This document shows positions 27,801 to 35,711 of a stretch of DNA of 64,000 nucleotides, piece after piece. Below the pieces are notes generated by a model. The model saw only the letters and a list, made by a program, of their open reading frames with translations, did not search any database and had not been told where the DNA came from. This DNA is from an uncultured Flavobacteriaceae bacterium (GTDB taxonomy: Bacteria; Bacteroidota; Bacteroidia; Flavobacteriales; Flavobacteriaceae), in assembly GCA_947497145.1 (NCBI GenBank), contig CANMFQ010000014.1, positions 62,001 through 126,000 of the forward strand. The letters are read 5' to 3'. The position numbers and the translations under genes are program-made. Every line of letters starts with the position of its first letter. Positions within the stretch are counted from its first letter, which is position 1.

Positions 27801-27916
27801 TATCCAAAATTGAGCTAGCACATAATTGTGCAATGCATTACCCTATATTTTACGTCTCAAAAAGCACTCAAGTAGCCTTTATGTTTTTATAGCTATAACT
27901 CCACTTACGGTCACAT

Positions 27917-27946
27917 CGTATGGGTTTTTTGAACAAAACCCATACG
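27917..27946. repeat. 12-bp perfect inverted repeat after the B12 operon
   Basis: CGTATGGGTTTT (27917-27928) and AAAACCCATACG (27935-27946), loop TTGAAC. It lies 117 bases past the ATPase stop. No long T-run follows on either strand, so it is a poor intrinsic terminator and may instead be an operator or a factor-dependent end. The rest of 27801-28194 shows no gene. Confidence 0.5.
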
Positions 27947-28194
27947 CAACTACATTCTTCACCTAAATAAACAATTTTTATTAGTGAAAGTCGTTATCAT
28001 AAATATCAAGTAAGTAATTTCTTACAAATATTTAATAAAAAGCTATAACAATGACTTAAAACATCCTTGCTATCCTAAGCTTCACCTAGACCTAAGAAAT
28101 AATTTAGCAACACTAACAAAAAGAAAACCGTCTGAACAAGCCGAAAAACGACACAAAACAGAAGTAGGCATTACGATAACTATATTATTAAATT

Positions 28195-28614
28195 ATGAAA
28201 AAAGTACTACTATTAACCTTCTTATGTATTGGCTCTCTTTTAACCTCTTGTAGCAAAGATGATGACAATGGTGGCCAAGACCCTTTTATTGGCTCTTGGG
28301 GTTTAATCGCATCATCAACAACTGCAAATGAACAAACAACCCAAGACGAAATGACTGATTGCGAGAAAAGATCAACAGTCACAGTTAATGCCGATGGTAC
28401 TTATGAATCTATAAGCTATTCATTTTTCAATGAAGAGTGCGAATTATCGGATAACACTCCCGGAAGATGGGAAAATCTTGGTGATGGTGTTTACCGCTTT
28501 ACTTGGAATGATGGTACTGTAAGTGAGGGAGCAATTGTATTTACAAACGATACATTTTCAATCAGCGAAAACGATGGGGGTGTAACCTTTGCTAGTACTT
28601 ATCAAAAAAAGTAA
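28195..28614 (+). CDS. Lipocalin-like lipoprotein
   Basis: 139 residues. Lipobox LTSC at Cys19 followed by SKDDDN, an acid-rich surface-export type signal. The mature domain begins with the lipocalin-type GSWGLIAS, has a Cys pair (DCEKR, EECEL) and ends TFASTYQKK, as in the small lipocalin-like (DUF4923-type) proteins of Bacteroidota. Ligand unknown. Monocistronic, followed by a strong terminator at 28681-28736. Confidence 0.75.
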   Translation: MKKVLLLTFLCIGSLLTSCSKDDDNGGQDPFIGSWGLIASSTTANEQTTQDEMTDCEKRSTVTVNADGTYESISYSFFNEECELSDNTPGRWENLGDGVYRFTWNDGTVSEGAIVFTNDTFSISENDGGVTFASTYQKK

Positions 28615-28680
28615 ACTAAAAGCATCAAGCTTAAATATGCTCTGATATTCTTGCATCATACATATTAAGCTCGCTTATTC

Positions 28681-28736
28681 AAACCCTAATTATGTAGCGA
28701 AACTTCGTCATGAGGTTTGCTACATAATTAGGGTTT
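28681..28736. terminator. Strong bidirectional hairpin terminator
   Basis: 18-bp perfect stem AAACCCTAATTATGTAGC (28681-28698) with GCTACATAATTAGGGTTT (28719-28736) plus inner pairing GAAAC/GTTT, followed by TTATA. Ends the lipocalin-like gene. Confidence 0.85.
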
Positions 28737-28953
28737 TATACTATGTACATAGTACTGTTTGACCTTCCTTCAGTAACGCAAATCTGCACCATCTTAAAAA
28801 ACTATTCGTTTCCTTGATAAAATTAAAATCAACAAAACAGTAGCACTCTCTACGTCTATTTATTAGTTTATCTTCAAATTCATGATTGATTCTTTCACTA
28901 TAGGTTTCAAACTTTACGCTATAGACCATCTCAAAAACAAGTACCTCTGCTAA

Positions 28954-28983
28954 TTGCACTTCAACAGCAATCTTGTATCTTTA
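28954..28983 (+). promoter_or_regulatory. rmuC promoter
   Basis: TTG at 28954-28956 and TATCTTTA at 28976-28983 with 19 bases between, close to the consensus. The start site would lie near 28988, which excludes the upstream TTG at 28973 and supports ATG 29006 for rmuC. Confidence 0.5.
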
Positions 28984-29005
28984 CCCCGAACACTATTCAT
29001 CTATT

Positions 29006-30343
29006 ATGAACGCATATCTTATATATCTTTTAATAGGTCTAATTTGCTTAGCAATAGGCTATTTTTTAGGTAGCTACATCCAAAATTTAAAAACAAAATC
29101 AAGCCAAAGTGCTTTAGAAGAACGACAAGAGCAATTACAAAACAATATTGCAATTTTAGAACAGCGACTACGTGATAGCGACGAACACAAAATGCATTTA
29201 CAGGCAGAAAAAGAACAATTAAGCAATCAAATTGCCCGAAATGAAGCTGATATTGAAAATATGCAGCTAAAAAATAGTGAGCAAAAGCAAGAAGTTGAAA
29301 AACTACAGGAAAAATTTACCAAAGAATTTGAAAACCTAGCCAATAAAATTCTTGAAGAAAAAAGTTTGAAATTCACCGCACGTAATGAAAAAAATATCAA
29401 AGATATTCTTACCCCGCTAAATGAAAAAATTCAACATTTTGAAAAGAAGGTAGAAGAAAGTCAGAAAGAGAATATTAGTATTCACTCGGCATTAAAAGAG
29501 CAGCTCATACACCTACAAACACAAAATCTTAAAATAACCCAAGAGGCAGAAAACCTGACTAAAGCACTGAAAGGTGATAGCAAAATGCAAGGTAATTGGG
29601 GGGAGCTGGTTTTGGAACGTGTTTTAGAAAAATCAGGCTTAGAAAAAGACAGAGAATACGTTGTGCAACAAAGCTTTACACTTGAAGACGGCTCCAGGGT
29701 ATTACCCGATGTAATTATCAATTTGCCTGATGGCAAAAAAATGGTTGTAGATTCTAAGGTTTCACTAACCGATTATGAACGTTTTGTAAATGCTGAGGAT
29801 GATGAACAGCAATCAAAATATTTGAAAGACCATATCAGTTCGCTACGCAGGCATGTAGATCAATTATCTGCAAAGAAATACGAGGATTTATACGCTATGG
29901 AAAGTCCTGATTTTGTATTACTTTTTGTACCTATTGAACCTGCTTTTGCCATTGCTATAAATCATGAAAGTTCATTGTACAACAGGGCTTTTGAGAAAAA
30001 TATTGTGATTGTTACTCCTTCTACCCTATTGGCCACTTTACGTACCATAGACAGTATGTGGAATAACGAAAAGCAACAACGCAATGCCATAGAAATAGCA
30101 AGACAGGCAGGTGCGCTTTACGACAAGTTTGAAGGTTTTGTTGGTGATTTAATGAAAGTTGGCAAAAAGATGGACGATGCCAAAAATGAATACAGAGGCG
30201 CTATGAACAAACTAGTAGAAGGGCGTGGCAATATTGTCACTAGCATTGAAAAATTGAAAATAATGGGAGCAAAAGCAAAAAAATCTATCCCAGAACCCTT
30301 ATTAAAAAGGGCGCAAGAAGATGACTACAAAAATCTGAATTAG
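29006..30343 (+). CDS. rmuC: DNA recombination protein RmuC
   Basis: 445 residues from ATG 29006. One N-terminal membrane helix (LIYLLIGLICLAIGYFLGSY), a long coiled coil at about 30-180, then the RmuC nuclease-like domain: GNWGELVLERVLEKSGL, LPDVIINLPDGKKMVVDSKV, SPDFVLLFVPIEPAFA and VTPSTLLATLRTI. The PD-(D/E)xK-like residues sit in the PDVIIN/VVDSKVS region. RmuC limits inversions at short inverted repeats; the exact activity is not established. Start chosen from promoter position and hydrophobic N-terminus. Confidence 0.93.
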   Translation: MNAYLIYLLIGLICLAIGYFLGSYIQNLKTKSSQSALEERQEQLQNNIAILEQRLRDSDEHKMHLQAEKEQLSNQIARNEADIENMQLKNSEQKQEVEKLQEKFTKEFENLANKILEEKSLKFTARNEKNIKDILTPLNEKIQHFEKKVEESQKENISIHSALKEQLIHLQTQNLKITQEAENLTKALKGDSKMQGNWGELVLERVLEKSGLEKDREYVVQQSFTLEDGSRVLPDVIINLPDGKKMVVDSKVSLTDYERFVNAEDDEQQSKYLKDHISSLRRHVDQLSAKKYEDLYAMESPDFVLLFVPIEPAFAIAINHESSLYNRAFEKNIVIVTPSTLLATLRTIDSMWNNEKQQRNAIEIARQAGALYDKFEGFVGDLMKVGKKMDDAKNEYRGAMNKLVEGRGNIVTSIEKLKIMGAKAKKSIPEPLLKRAQEDDYKNLN

Positions 30344-30387
30344 AACAAAAAAAGCCCTAATTTATAATAGGAAAGAAAAAAATAAGC

Positions 30388-30753
30388 ATGAAAAAAATAT
30401 TAGGAATTGGCATTTTTGGCATCACTGCCATTTTAGTACTGTACTACGCCTTTATATACTTTGTAACGTATAGCGAGGGCACACGATCAGGAGAATTGAT
30501 AAAAATTAGCCACAAGGGTTTTATAGTAAAAACATGGGAAGGCGAAATAAGTCAGGGTATTTCAGGTGCTCAGATATTCACCTTTTCGGTTTTAGACAAG
30601 GATAAAGATGTCATTGCCAAACTTAAAGAATATCAGGGTCAGTTTGTAAAACTAGACTATATAGAAAGATATGCTACTTTTTTCTGGCTTGGTGACTCTA
30701 AGTATTTTATCACCAAGGTTACTAAAGAACAATCACCACATAGCAGGAATTAA
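30388..30753 (+). CDS. Conserved small membrane protein
   Basis: 121 residues, one N-terminal membrane helix (about 5-24), then a soluble beta-rich part with YSEGTRSGELIKISHKGF and KTWEGE. I recognise this as a widespread Bacteroidota family of unknown role that is often mislabelled 6-phosphogluconate dehydrogenase; nothing in it resembles that enzyme. Lies 44 bases after rmuC and 2 bases before the thioesterase, so probably one transcript. Confidence 0.7.
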   Translation: MKKILGIGIFGITAILVLYYAFIYFVTYSEGTRSGELIKISHKGFIVKTWEGEISQGISGAQIFTFSVLDKDKDVIAKLKEYQGQFVKLDYIERYATFFWLGDSKYFITKVTKEQSPHSRN

Positions 30754-30755
30754 GT

Positions 30756-31301
30756 ATGAAAACGTATAAAACAGCACGCGAATCACGACTATCAATAACC
30801 GAGCTTATGCTTCCTTCCCATTCCAATTTTGGGGGCAAAATTCATGGGGGTCATATTCTTAGTTTAATGGATCAAATTGCTTTTGCCTGTGCCTCCAAAC
30901 ATTCGCAGAAATATTGTGTTACGGCATCCGTAAATAGGGTCGATTTTTTACACCCTGTAGAGGTAGGTGAATTACTCACCTTAAAAGCTGCAATAAATTA
31001 TACTGGAAAAACTTCAATGGTAGTGGGCGTTCGTGTAGAATCGCAAAATATTACTACAGGTACAAAACGGCACTGCAATTCTTCCTACTTTACCATGGTA
31101 GCCAAAGATGAAAATGGCAAAAATGTTCCAGTACCCGGCCTATTGGTACAAGACCATCAAGGCATACGGCGATTTGCACGTAGCAAATTTAGAAAAGAAG
31201 CTGCCTTTAAAAGAGACACGCAATTTGATGAAAACAATTTTAATGCCGAATCGTATATAAACGCTTTAGCTACCGAGAATATTAAAATTGCGTTGACGTA
31301 A
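30756..31301 (+). CDS. Acyl-CoA thioesterase (hotdog fold)
   Basis: 181 residues. Single hotdog domain of the YciA/ACOT type: NFGGKIHGGHILSLMDQIAF carries the Asp and Gly-rich helix typical of the active site, and VEVGELLTLKA, VVGVRVES follow. Hydrolyses acyl-CoA to free acid and CoA, chain length unknown. A C-terminal extension (about 150-181) goes beyond the fold. The last 20 bases overlap the pgl gene on the opposite strand. Confidence 0.88.
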   Translation: MKTYKTARESRLSITELMLPSHSNFGGKIHGGHILSLMDQIAFACASKHSQKYCVTASVNRVDFLHPVEVGELLTLKAAINYTGKTSMVVGVRVESQNITTGTKRHCNSSYFTMVAKDENGKNVPVPGLLVQDHQGIRRFARSKFRKEAAFKRDTQFDENNFNAESYINALATENIKIALT

Positions 31302-32007
31302 TTTTTGCTGCGGCATCAGCATCTAAAAACCATAATAATTTTCCAAAATGTGGTGCTACAAGATGAGCGGGATATTTTTCAAAATCCCCTTTCTTTTGTA
31401 TAATTTCTTCCACTTTATCGGCTTTATTTTCTCCCGTAACCAAAAAAGCTACGGTAGCAGCTTGATTAATAATTTGTCCTGTAATAGAAACACGCTTTTG
31501 TCCTGAAACTGGATGATTTGCCACTTCGCAATACTTTTTAGAGTGCCATAATTCAATTTCATGTGGAAAAATAGAAGCCGTATGACCATCATCACCCAAA
31601 CCTAAAATCACCAAATCAAATTGCGGAACACCCGCTACTTTAGGTAAATGCCCATCTAACACCGCTGCATATCTTTCTGCTTCATAGGAAGGTTCATTCT
31701 CCCCTTTAATACGGTGAATATTCTCTTGAGGAATGTCAATTTTAGCAATCAAATGGCTAACCGTCATTTTGTAGTTACTATCATCATCAGAAGGGGGCAC
31801 ACAACGCTCGTCACCCCAGTACAAGTGTACCCTACTCCAATCAATCTTTGTTTGAAAATTCGCTGCCAATACATCAAAAATTACTTTAGGTGTACTTCCG
31901 CCAGATAATGCAATATGGAACGTATCTTTTGTTGCAATCATTTTGGCTAAATAGCTTGAAAAATCAAGCGCTAGTTCTTGTTTTGATTTATATTCTTTCA
32001 AAGTCAT
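31282..32007 (-). CDS. pgl: 6-phosphogluconolactonase
   Basis: 241 residues, NagB/RpiA/Pgl family. Substrate-binding blocks HIALSGGSTPK (31-41), YWGDERCVPPSDDDSN and LGLGDDGHTASIFP are all present. Converts 6-phosphogluconolactone to 6-phosphogluconate, the second step of the oxidative pentose phosphate pathway. Downstream of zwf on the same strand (66-base gap), so zwf-pgl is likely an operon. Ends overlap the convergent thioesterase by 20 bases. Confidence 0.94.
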   Translation of the reverse strand: MTLKEYKSKQELALDFSSYLAKMIATKDTFHIALSGGSTPKVIFDVLAANFQTKIDWSRVHLYWGDERCVPPSDDDSNYKMTVSHLIAKIDIPQENIHRIKGENEPSYEAERYAAVLDGHLPKVAGVPQFDLVILGLGDDGHTASIFPHEIELWHSKKYCEVANHPVSGQKRVSITGQIINQAATVAFLVTGENKADKVEEIIQKKGDFEKYPAHLVAPHFGKLLWFLDADAAAKITSTQF

Positions 32008-32073
32008 CTTCTATCTATTTTCTACCGTATTCTTGATCAGCTAAAACTAACTGATTTAACTGTATTCACTATG

Positions 32074-33594
32074 CTAACAAATTACACAAAACTCTTGTGC
32101 ATCGGCCAAATTCTCTGTGGGATTACGCCACATACCAAAACCATCAATTAAATCATCAGCATTTTTAGGTCCCCACATTCCTGCCGAATATCCATATACT
32201 CTAACATCCTTACCATTTTTCCAATAGTCTAAAATAGGATCAACAAACTCCCATGCAGCCTCCACTTCATCGGCTCTAGCATATAAGGTAGCATCGCCCT
32301 GCATGGCATCTAAAAGCAAACGCTCGTATGCTTGCATTACATTGGTTTCTGAAAGGCTAGAATAATAAAAATCGAGGTTGGCTCGCTCTACTTTAAAGCC
32401 TTGCCCAGGTACTTTCACACCAAATTTCACTAAAATTCCCTCATCAGGTTGAATACGAATAATGAGCTTATTGTCTTTATTAAACATCCCTGAATCTTGA
32501 AAAATTTGATGGTGCGGTGATTTAAAATGAATCACAACTTCAGTAACTTTGGTAGGCATCCTTTTGGCCGTACGCACATAAAAAGGGACGTCTTTCCAAC
32601 GCCAATTATCAACAAAAAACTTTATAGCGGCGTAGGTTTCAGTAGTAGAATTAGGGTCTACTCCATCTTCTTCTCTGTACCCCTTTATCTCAGCACCGTC
32701 AATTTGAGAACTCATATATTGTGCTCGTATCGTATGTTCATGAAGGGTTTTGGCATCACGCATGATTCGTAAAGAACGTAGTGCTTTCACCTTTTCATTT
32801 CGTATTTCCTCAGCATTAGCACCTATTGGGGGTTCCATTACAATAAGTGAAACAATTTGTAAGAGATGATTTTGAAACATATCACGTAACGCTCCCGAAC
32901 CATCATAATAGCCCCCTCTAGAGCCTACTCCTTCACTTTCTGCATTGGTAATTTCAACGTGATCTATATAGTTTCTGTTCCATAAAGGTTCAAAAATACT
33001 ATTCGCAAAACGGGTAACCAATAAATTTTGTACGGTTTCTTTTCCTAGGTAATGATCAATACGGTATATCTGCGTTTCCTTAAAATATTGCTGTATACCC
33101 TTATTGAGCAATTTGGCAGTTTTTAAATCATAACCAAAAGGTTTTTCTACAATTAAACGTTTCCACCCTTCAGTTTCGGTATTCAAACCTTGATCAGATA
33201 AGTTCTTTGCAATAGCTTCAAAAAGACTTGGTGGTGTAGACAAATAGAAAATATAATTATTAGCTGTTTTAAATTTTCTATTCAGGTCCCCTATTCTATG
33301 ATTTAACTGGGTGTAATTGGTATCGTACGTTTCTCCTAAATCTTGATAAAAAATGGCATTTGCAAACTGCTCTATTTTTTGTTGATCCTCTTTATTTAAA
33401 AATTTACTTTCAAGAATCACTTTTTTTCTAAAATCAGCATCAGACAAATCGCTCCGACTTACCCCCAACACCACAAAGTTTTCAGGAAGGTGATTTCCTT
33501 TAAAGAGGTTAAAAAGCCCAGGAATCAACTTTCTAGCCGTTAAATCTCCTGAAGCTCCAAAAATAATGAGCATTTGATTTTCTGTCTTATTCAT
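32074..33594 (-). CDS. zwf: Glucose-6-phosphate 1-dehydrogenase
   Basis: 506 residues. N-terminal Rossmann fold with IIFGASGDLTARKLIPGL (NADP site) and the active-site RIDHYLGKETVQN containing the catalytic His. Other blocks: VEKPFGYDL and FRIDEG-equivalent RIQPDEGILVKFG. Makes NADPH and 6-phosphogluconolactone. Divergent from gnd with 138 bases between the start codons, a region that must hold both promoters. Confidence 0.96.
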   Translation of the reverse strand: MNKTENQMLIIFGASGDLTARKLIPGLFNLFKGNHLPENFVVLGVSRSDLSDADFRKKVILESKFLNKEDQQKIEQFANAIFYQDLGETYDTNYTQLNHRIGDLNRKFKTANNYIFYLSTPPSLFEAIAKNLSDQGLNTETEGWKRLIVEKPFGYDLKTAKLLNKGIQQYFKETQIYRIDHYLGKETVQNLLVTRFANSIFEPLWNRNYIDHVEITNAESEGVGSRGGYYDGSGALRDMFQNHLLQIVSLIVMEPPIGANAEEIRNEKVKALRSLRIMRDAKTLHEHTIRAQYMSSQIDGAEIKGYREEDGVDPNSTTETYAAIKFFVDNWRWKDVPFYVRTAKRMPTKVTEVVIHFKSPHHQIFQDSGMFNKDNKLIIRIQPDEGILVKFGVKVPGQGFKVERANLDFYYSSLSETNVMQAYERLLLDAMQGDATLYARADEVEAAWEFVDPILDYWKNGKDVRVYGYSAGMWGPKNADDLIDGFGMWRNPTENLADAQEFCVIC

Positions 33595-33732
33595 ATTTTC
33601 TTACAAATTCATTTTTTAAATATAGACATCCTGTTTGAGTTTCCAAGCCAGAATGCAGGCAAAACTAAATATTTCATTTATTTTTGAACCTATCGAGATA
33701 CAGATAAAAATAATAATCGCTAAAAGTAACAA

Positions 33733-35142
33733 ATGAAAGGCACATACGATTTCGGATTAGTAGGATTAGGCGTCATGGGACGTAATTTTATACTCAATGT
33801 AGCAGACAACAATTTTACGGCATTTGGCCATGACTTGGATACAGAAAAGGTAGATGCGCTGCGAAAAGAAGGAGGCAACACTCAAAGAGTAGATGCTTCT
33901 ACCGAGGTAAAGACTTTTGTTGAAGCACTTTCTACGCCACGGAAAATCATGCTTTTAGTTCCGGCAGGAAAAATTGTAGATATCGTTATTGAGGGATTAT
34001 TACCTTTATTAGACCCCAATGATATTATTATTGACGGCGGAAATTCATTTTTTACTGATACCGATCGTCGCGAAGCCTATTTAGCTGAAAAAGGGATACA
34101 CTTTTTTGGATCAGGAGTCTCAGGAGGCGCCAAAGGTGCGCGTTTAGGCCCCAGTATTATGCCAGGTGGAAATAAAGAAGCCTACCTACATGTAAAACCT
34201 ATTTTTGAAGCCGTTGCTGCTAAATATAAGGGAGAGCCTTGTGTTGCTTATTTAGGTCCTAAATCGGCTGGTAACTATGTGAAAATGGTACACAATGGCA
34301 TTGAATACGGTCTTATGCAATTAACCTCAGAAATTTACGACCTGCTAAAAAAGGGAGGAGATTTCACTAATGATGAGTTACATAAAACTTATACCCAATG
34401 GAACAATGGCAGATTACAATCATTTCTAGTACAAATCACCTCCGAAATATTTGAACAAAATGATACTTTGGGTGATGGTAAATTGGTAGATAAAATCTTG
34501 GATAAAGCCAAGCAAAAAGGTACTGGAAAGTGGACTAGCCAAAACGCTATGGATTTGGGTATTCCTGTGCCTTCCATTGATATCGCCGTAAGCATGCGCG
34601 AAATATCAGCCTTAAAAGAAGAACGTATAGCAGCAGATAAATTATATAGCCGCCCTACTGTAACATTGATGCCCAAAGCCCAACTGGAAAAATTAGCTGA
34701 AGAAGCACTTTATTTTTCTTTTATAATAACCTATGCACAAGGGCTACACCAATTAGCAGATGCTTCAAAAGAATATGGTTATGACTTAAATATGGCTGTT
34801 ATCGCAAAAATATGGCGTGCAGGATGTATTATTCGTGCAGGTTTATTAGCCGACATTACCGAAGCTTTTAATGCTGATAGTACACTACCAAACCTATTGC
34901 TTTCACCTTCATTTATTGAAAAAATACAAAGTACAGTAGGCGCTGCTAGAGCGCTAGTGGCTTATGCCGCTAAAAATGGTATCCCTGTGCCCGGTCTTTC
35001 AAATTCATTAACATATTTTGATGCTTATACCTCTAGCAGACTGCCGCTGAACCTTATTCAAGCACAACGTGATTATTTTGGTTCGCACACCTATGAACGC
35101 CTAGACCGTGAAGGTATTTTTCATACCGAGTGGGAAAGTTAA
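33733..35142 (+). CDS. gnd: 6-phosphogluconate dehydrogenase (decarboxylating)
   Basis: 469 residues, usual length. GLVGLGVMGRN (NADP site), DGGNSFFTDTDRRE, SGVSGGAKGARLGPSIMPGG and the catalytic Lys region KMVHNGIEYGLMQ are intact; the C-terminal helical domain ends DREGIFHTEWES. Third enzyme of the oxidative pentose phosphate branch. Faces away from zwf, unlike the usual same-strand arrangement. A -7-like TATTTTTG lies at 33679-33686, without a clear upstream element. Confidence 0.96.
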   Translation: MKGTYDFGLVGLGVMGRNFILNVADNNFTAFGHDLDTEKVDALRKEGGNTQRVDASTEVKTFVEALSTPRKIMLLVPAGKIVDIVIEGLLPLLDPNDIIIDGGNSFFTDTDRREAYLAEKGIHFFGSGVSGGAKGARLGPSIMPGGNKEAYLHVKPIFEAVAAKYKGEPCVAYLGPKSAGNYVKMVHNGIEYGLMQLTSEIYDLLKKGGDFTNDELHKTYTQWNNGRLQSFLVQITSEIFEQNDTLGDGKLVDKILDKAKQKGTGKWTSQNAMDLGIPVPSIDIAVSMREISALKEERIAADKLYSRPTVTLMPKAQLEKLAEEALYFSFIITYAQGLHQLADASKEYGYDLNMAVIAKIWRAGCIIRAGLLADITEAFNADSTLPNLLLSPSFIEKIQSTVGAARALVAYAAKNGIPVPGLSNSLTYFDAYTSSRLPLNLIQAQRDYFGSHTYERLDREGIFHTEWES

Positions 35143-35157
35143 TAATGATGTATAGTA

Positions 35158-35193
35158 GTCATAATCAAGTACTGTTGTAAAGTCGATTATGAC
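35158..35193 (+). terminator. Hairpin downstream of gnd
   Basis: 9-bp perfect stem GTCATAATC (35158-35166) with GATTATGAC (35185-35193), 18-base loop, 16 bases past the gnd stop. No T-run follows, so termination is uncertain. Confidence 0.4.
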
Positions 35194-35288
35194 ACTTACA
35201 GCCCTTCATAATGGGGTTGATAACGTACCTTGAGCTTGATTTTTAAGGCTATTTGTATTCATATATTTTCGTTAAAAGATGTAGTGTT

Positions 35289-35639
35289 ATGCCAAAAATT
35301 GAATACCATGTTTATGTAATTGAACTATCAAAAAAGGTGTATACTGAAAATAGGAGATTTAGAGAAGCTAACCCTTAGTTCAATGGGGTTTTGCAGTGCT
35401 TGTATGTAGGTATGACAAGTAAAACTCCTCAAGAACGTTTCAAACAGCACAAAACGGGCTATATCAATAAAAAAGGCCACAAATTATCGGCCAATATCGT
35501 TGAAAAATATGGTATGTACTTACGGTCAAGTCTCTACCAGCATATTGCACCGCTAAAAACGCGAGCCGAAGCACTAGAAATGGAAAAAAATTTGGCCTTA
35601 GCGTTAAGACGAAAACGCTATGCGGTGTGGTTTAATTAA
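35289..35639 (+). pseudogene. GIY-YIG nuclease family gene broken by one in-frame TAG
   Basis: From ATG 35289 a single frame runs to 35639 with one stop, TAG at 35376-35378 (codon 30). Reading through gives about 116 residues of a GIY-YIG domain protein: YHVYVIELSKKVYTE, RFREANP, stop, FNGVLQCLYVGMTS, PQERFKQHKTG, VEKYGMYLR, EMEKNLALALRR and AVWFN. One base change (C to T, CAG to TAG) explains it. The intact 82-codon downstream frame has no ATG near its beginning and lacks the first beta strand with the GIY half, so it is unlikely to work. Confidence 0.8.
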
Positions 35640-35647
35640 AAACAAAA

Positions 35648-35690
35648 AAAACACCAAATTCAATGCGAAACATTTTGAATTTGGTGTTTT
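35648..35690. terminator. Bidirectional terminator between GIY-YIG gene and carB
   Basis: 16-bp perfect stem AAAACACCAAATTCAA (35648-35663) with TTGAATTTGGTGTTTT (35675-35690), A-run before and TTTT after. Sits between convergent genes. Confidence 0.88.
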
Positions 35691-35711
35691 AATTTAAGTA
35701 TGATCTTCAAT

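Noticed and set aside
28741-28959. 72-codon minus-strand frame between the lipocalin gene and rmuC
   Set aside because: Starts with GTG inside the rmuC promoter, ends inside the T-tail of a strong terminator, and has no known domain.
18252-35639. Recoding of TAG or TAA as an amino acid
   Set aside because: Three frames contain in-frame stops, but TAG and TAA end many intact genes in the window and the broken frames also include frameshifts, so decay is the simpler explanation.
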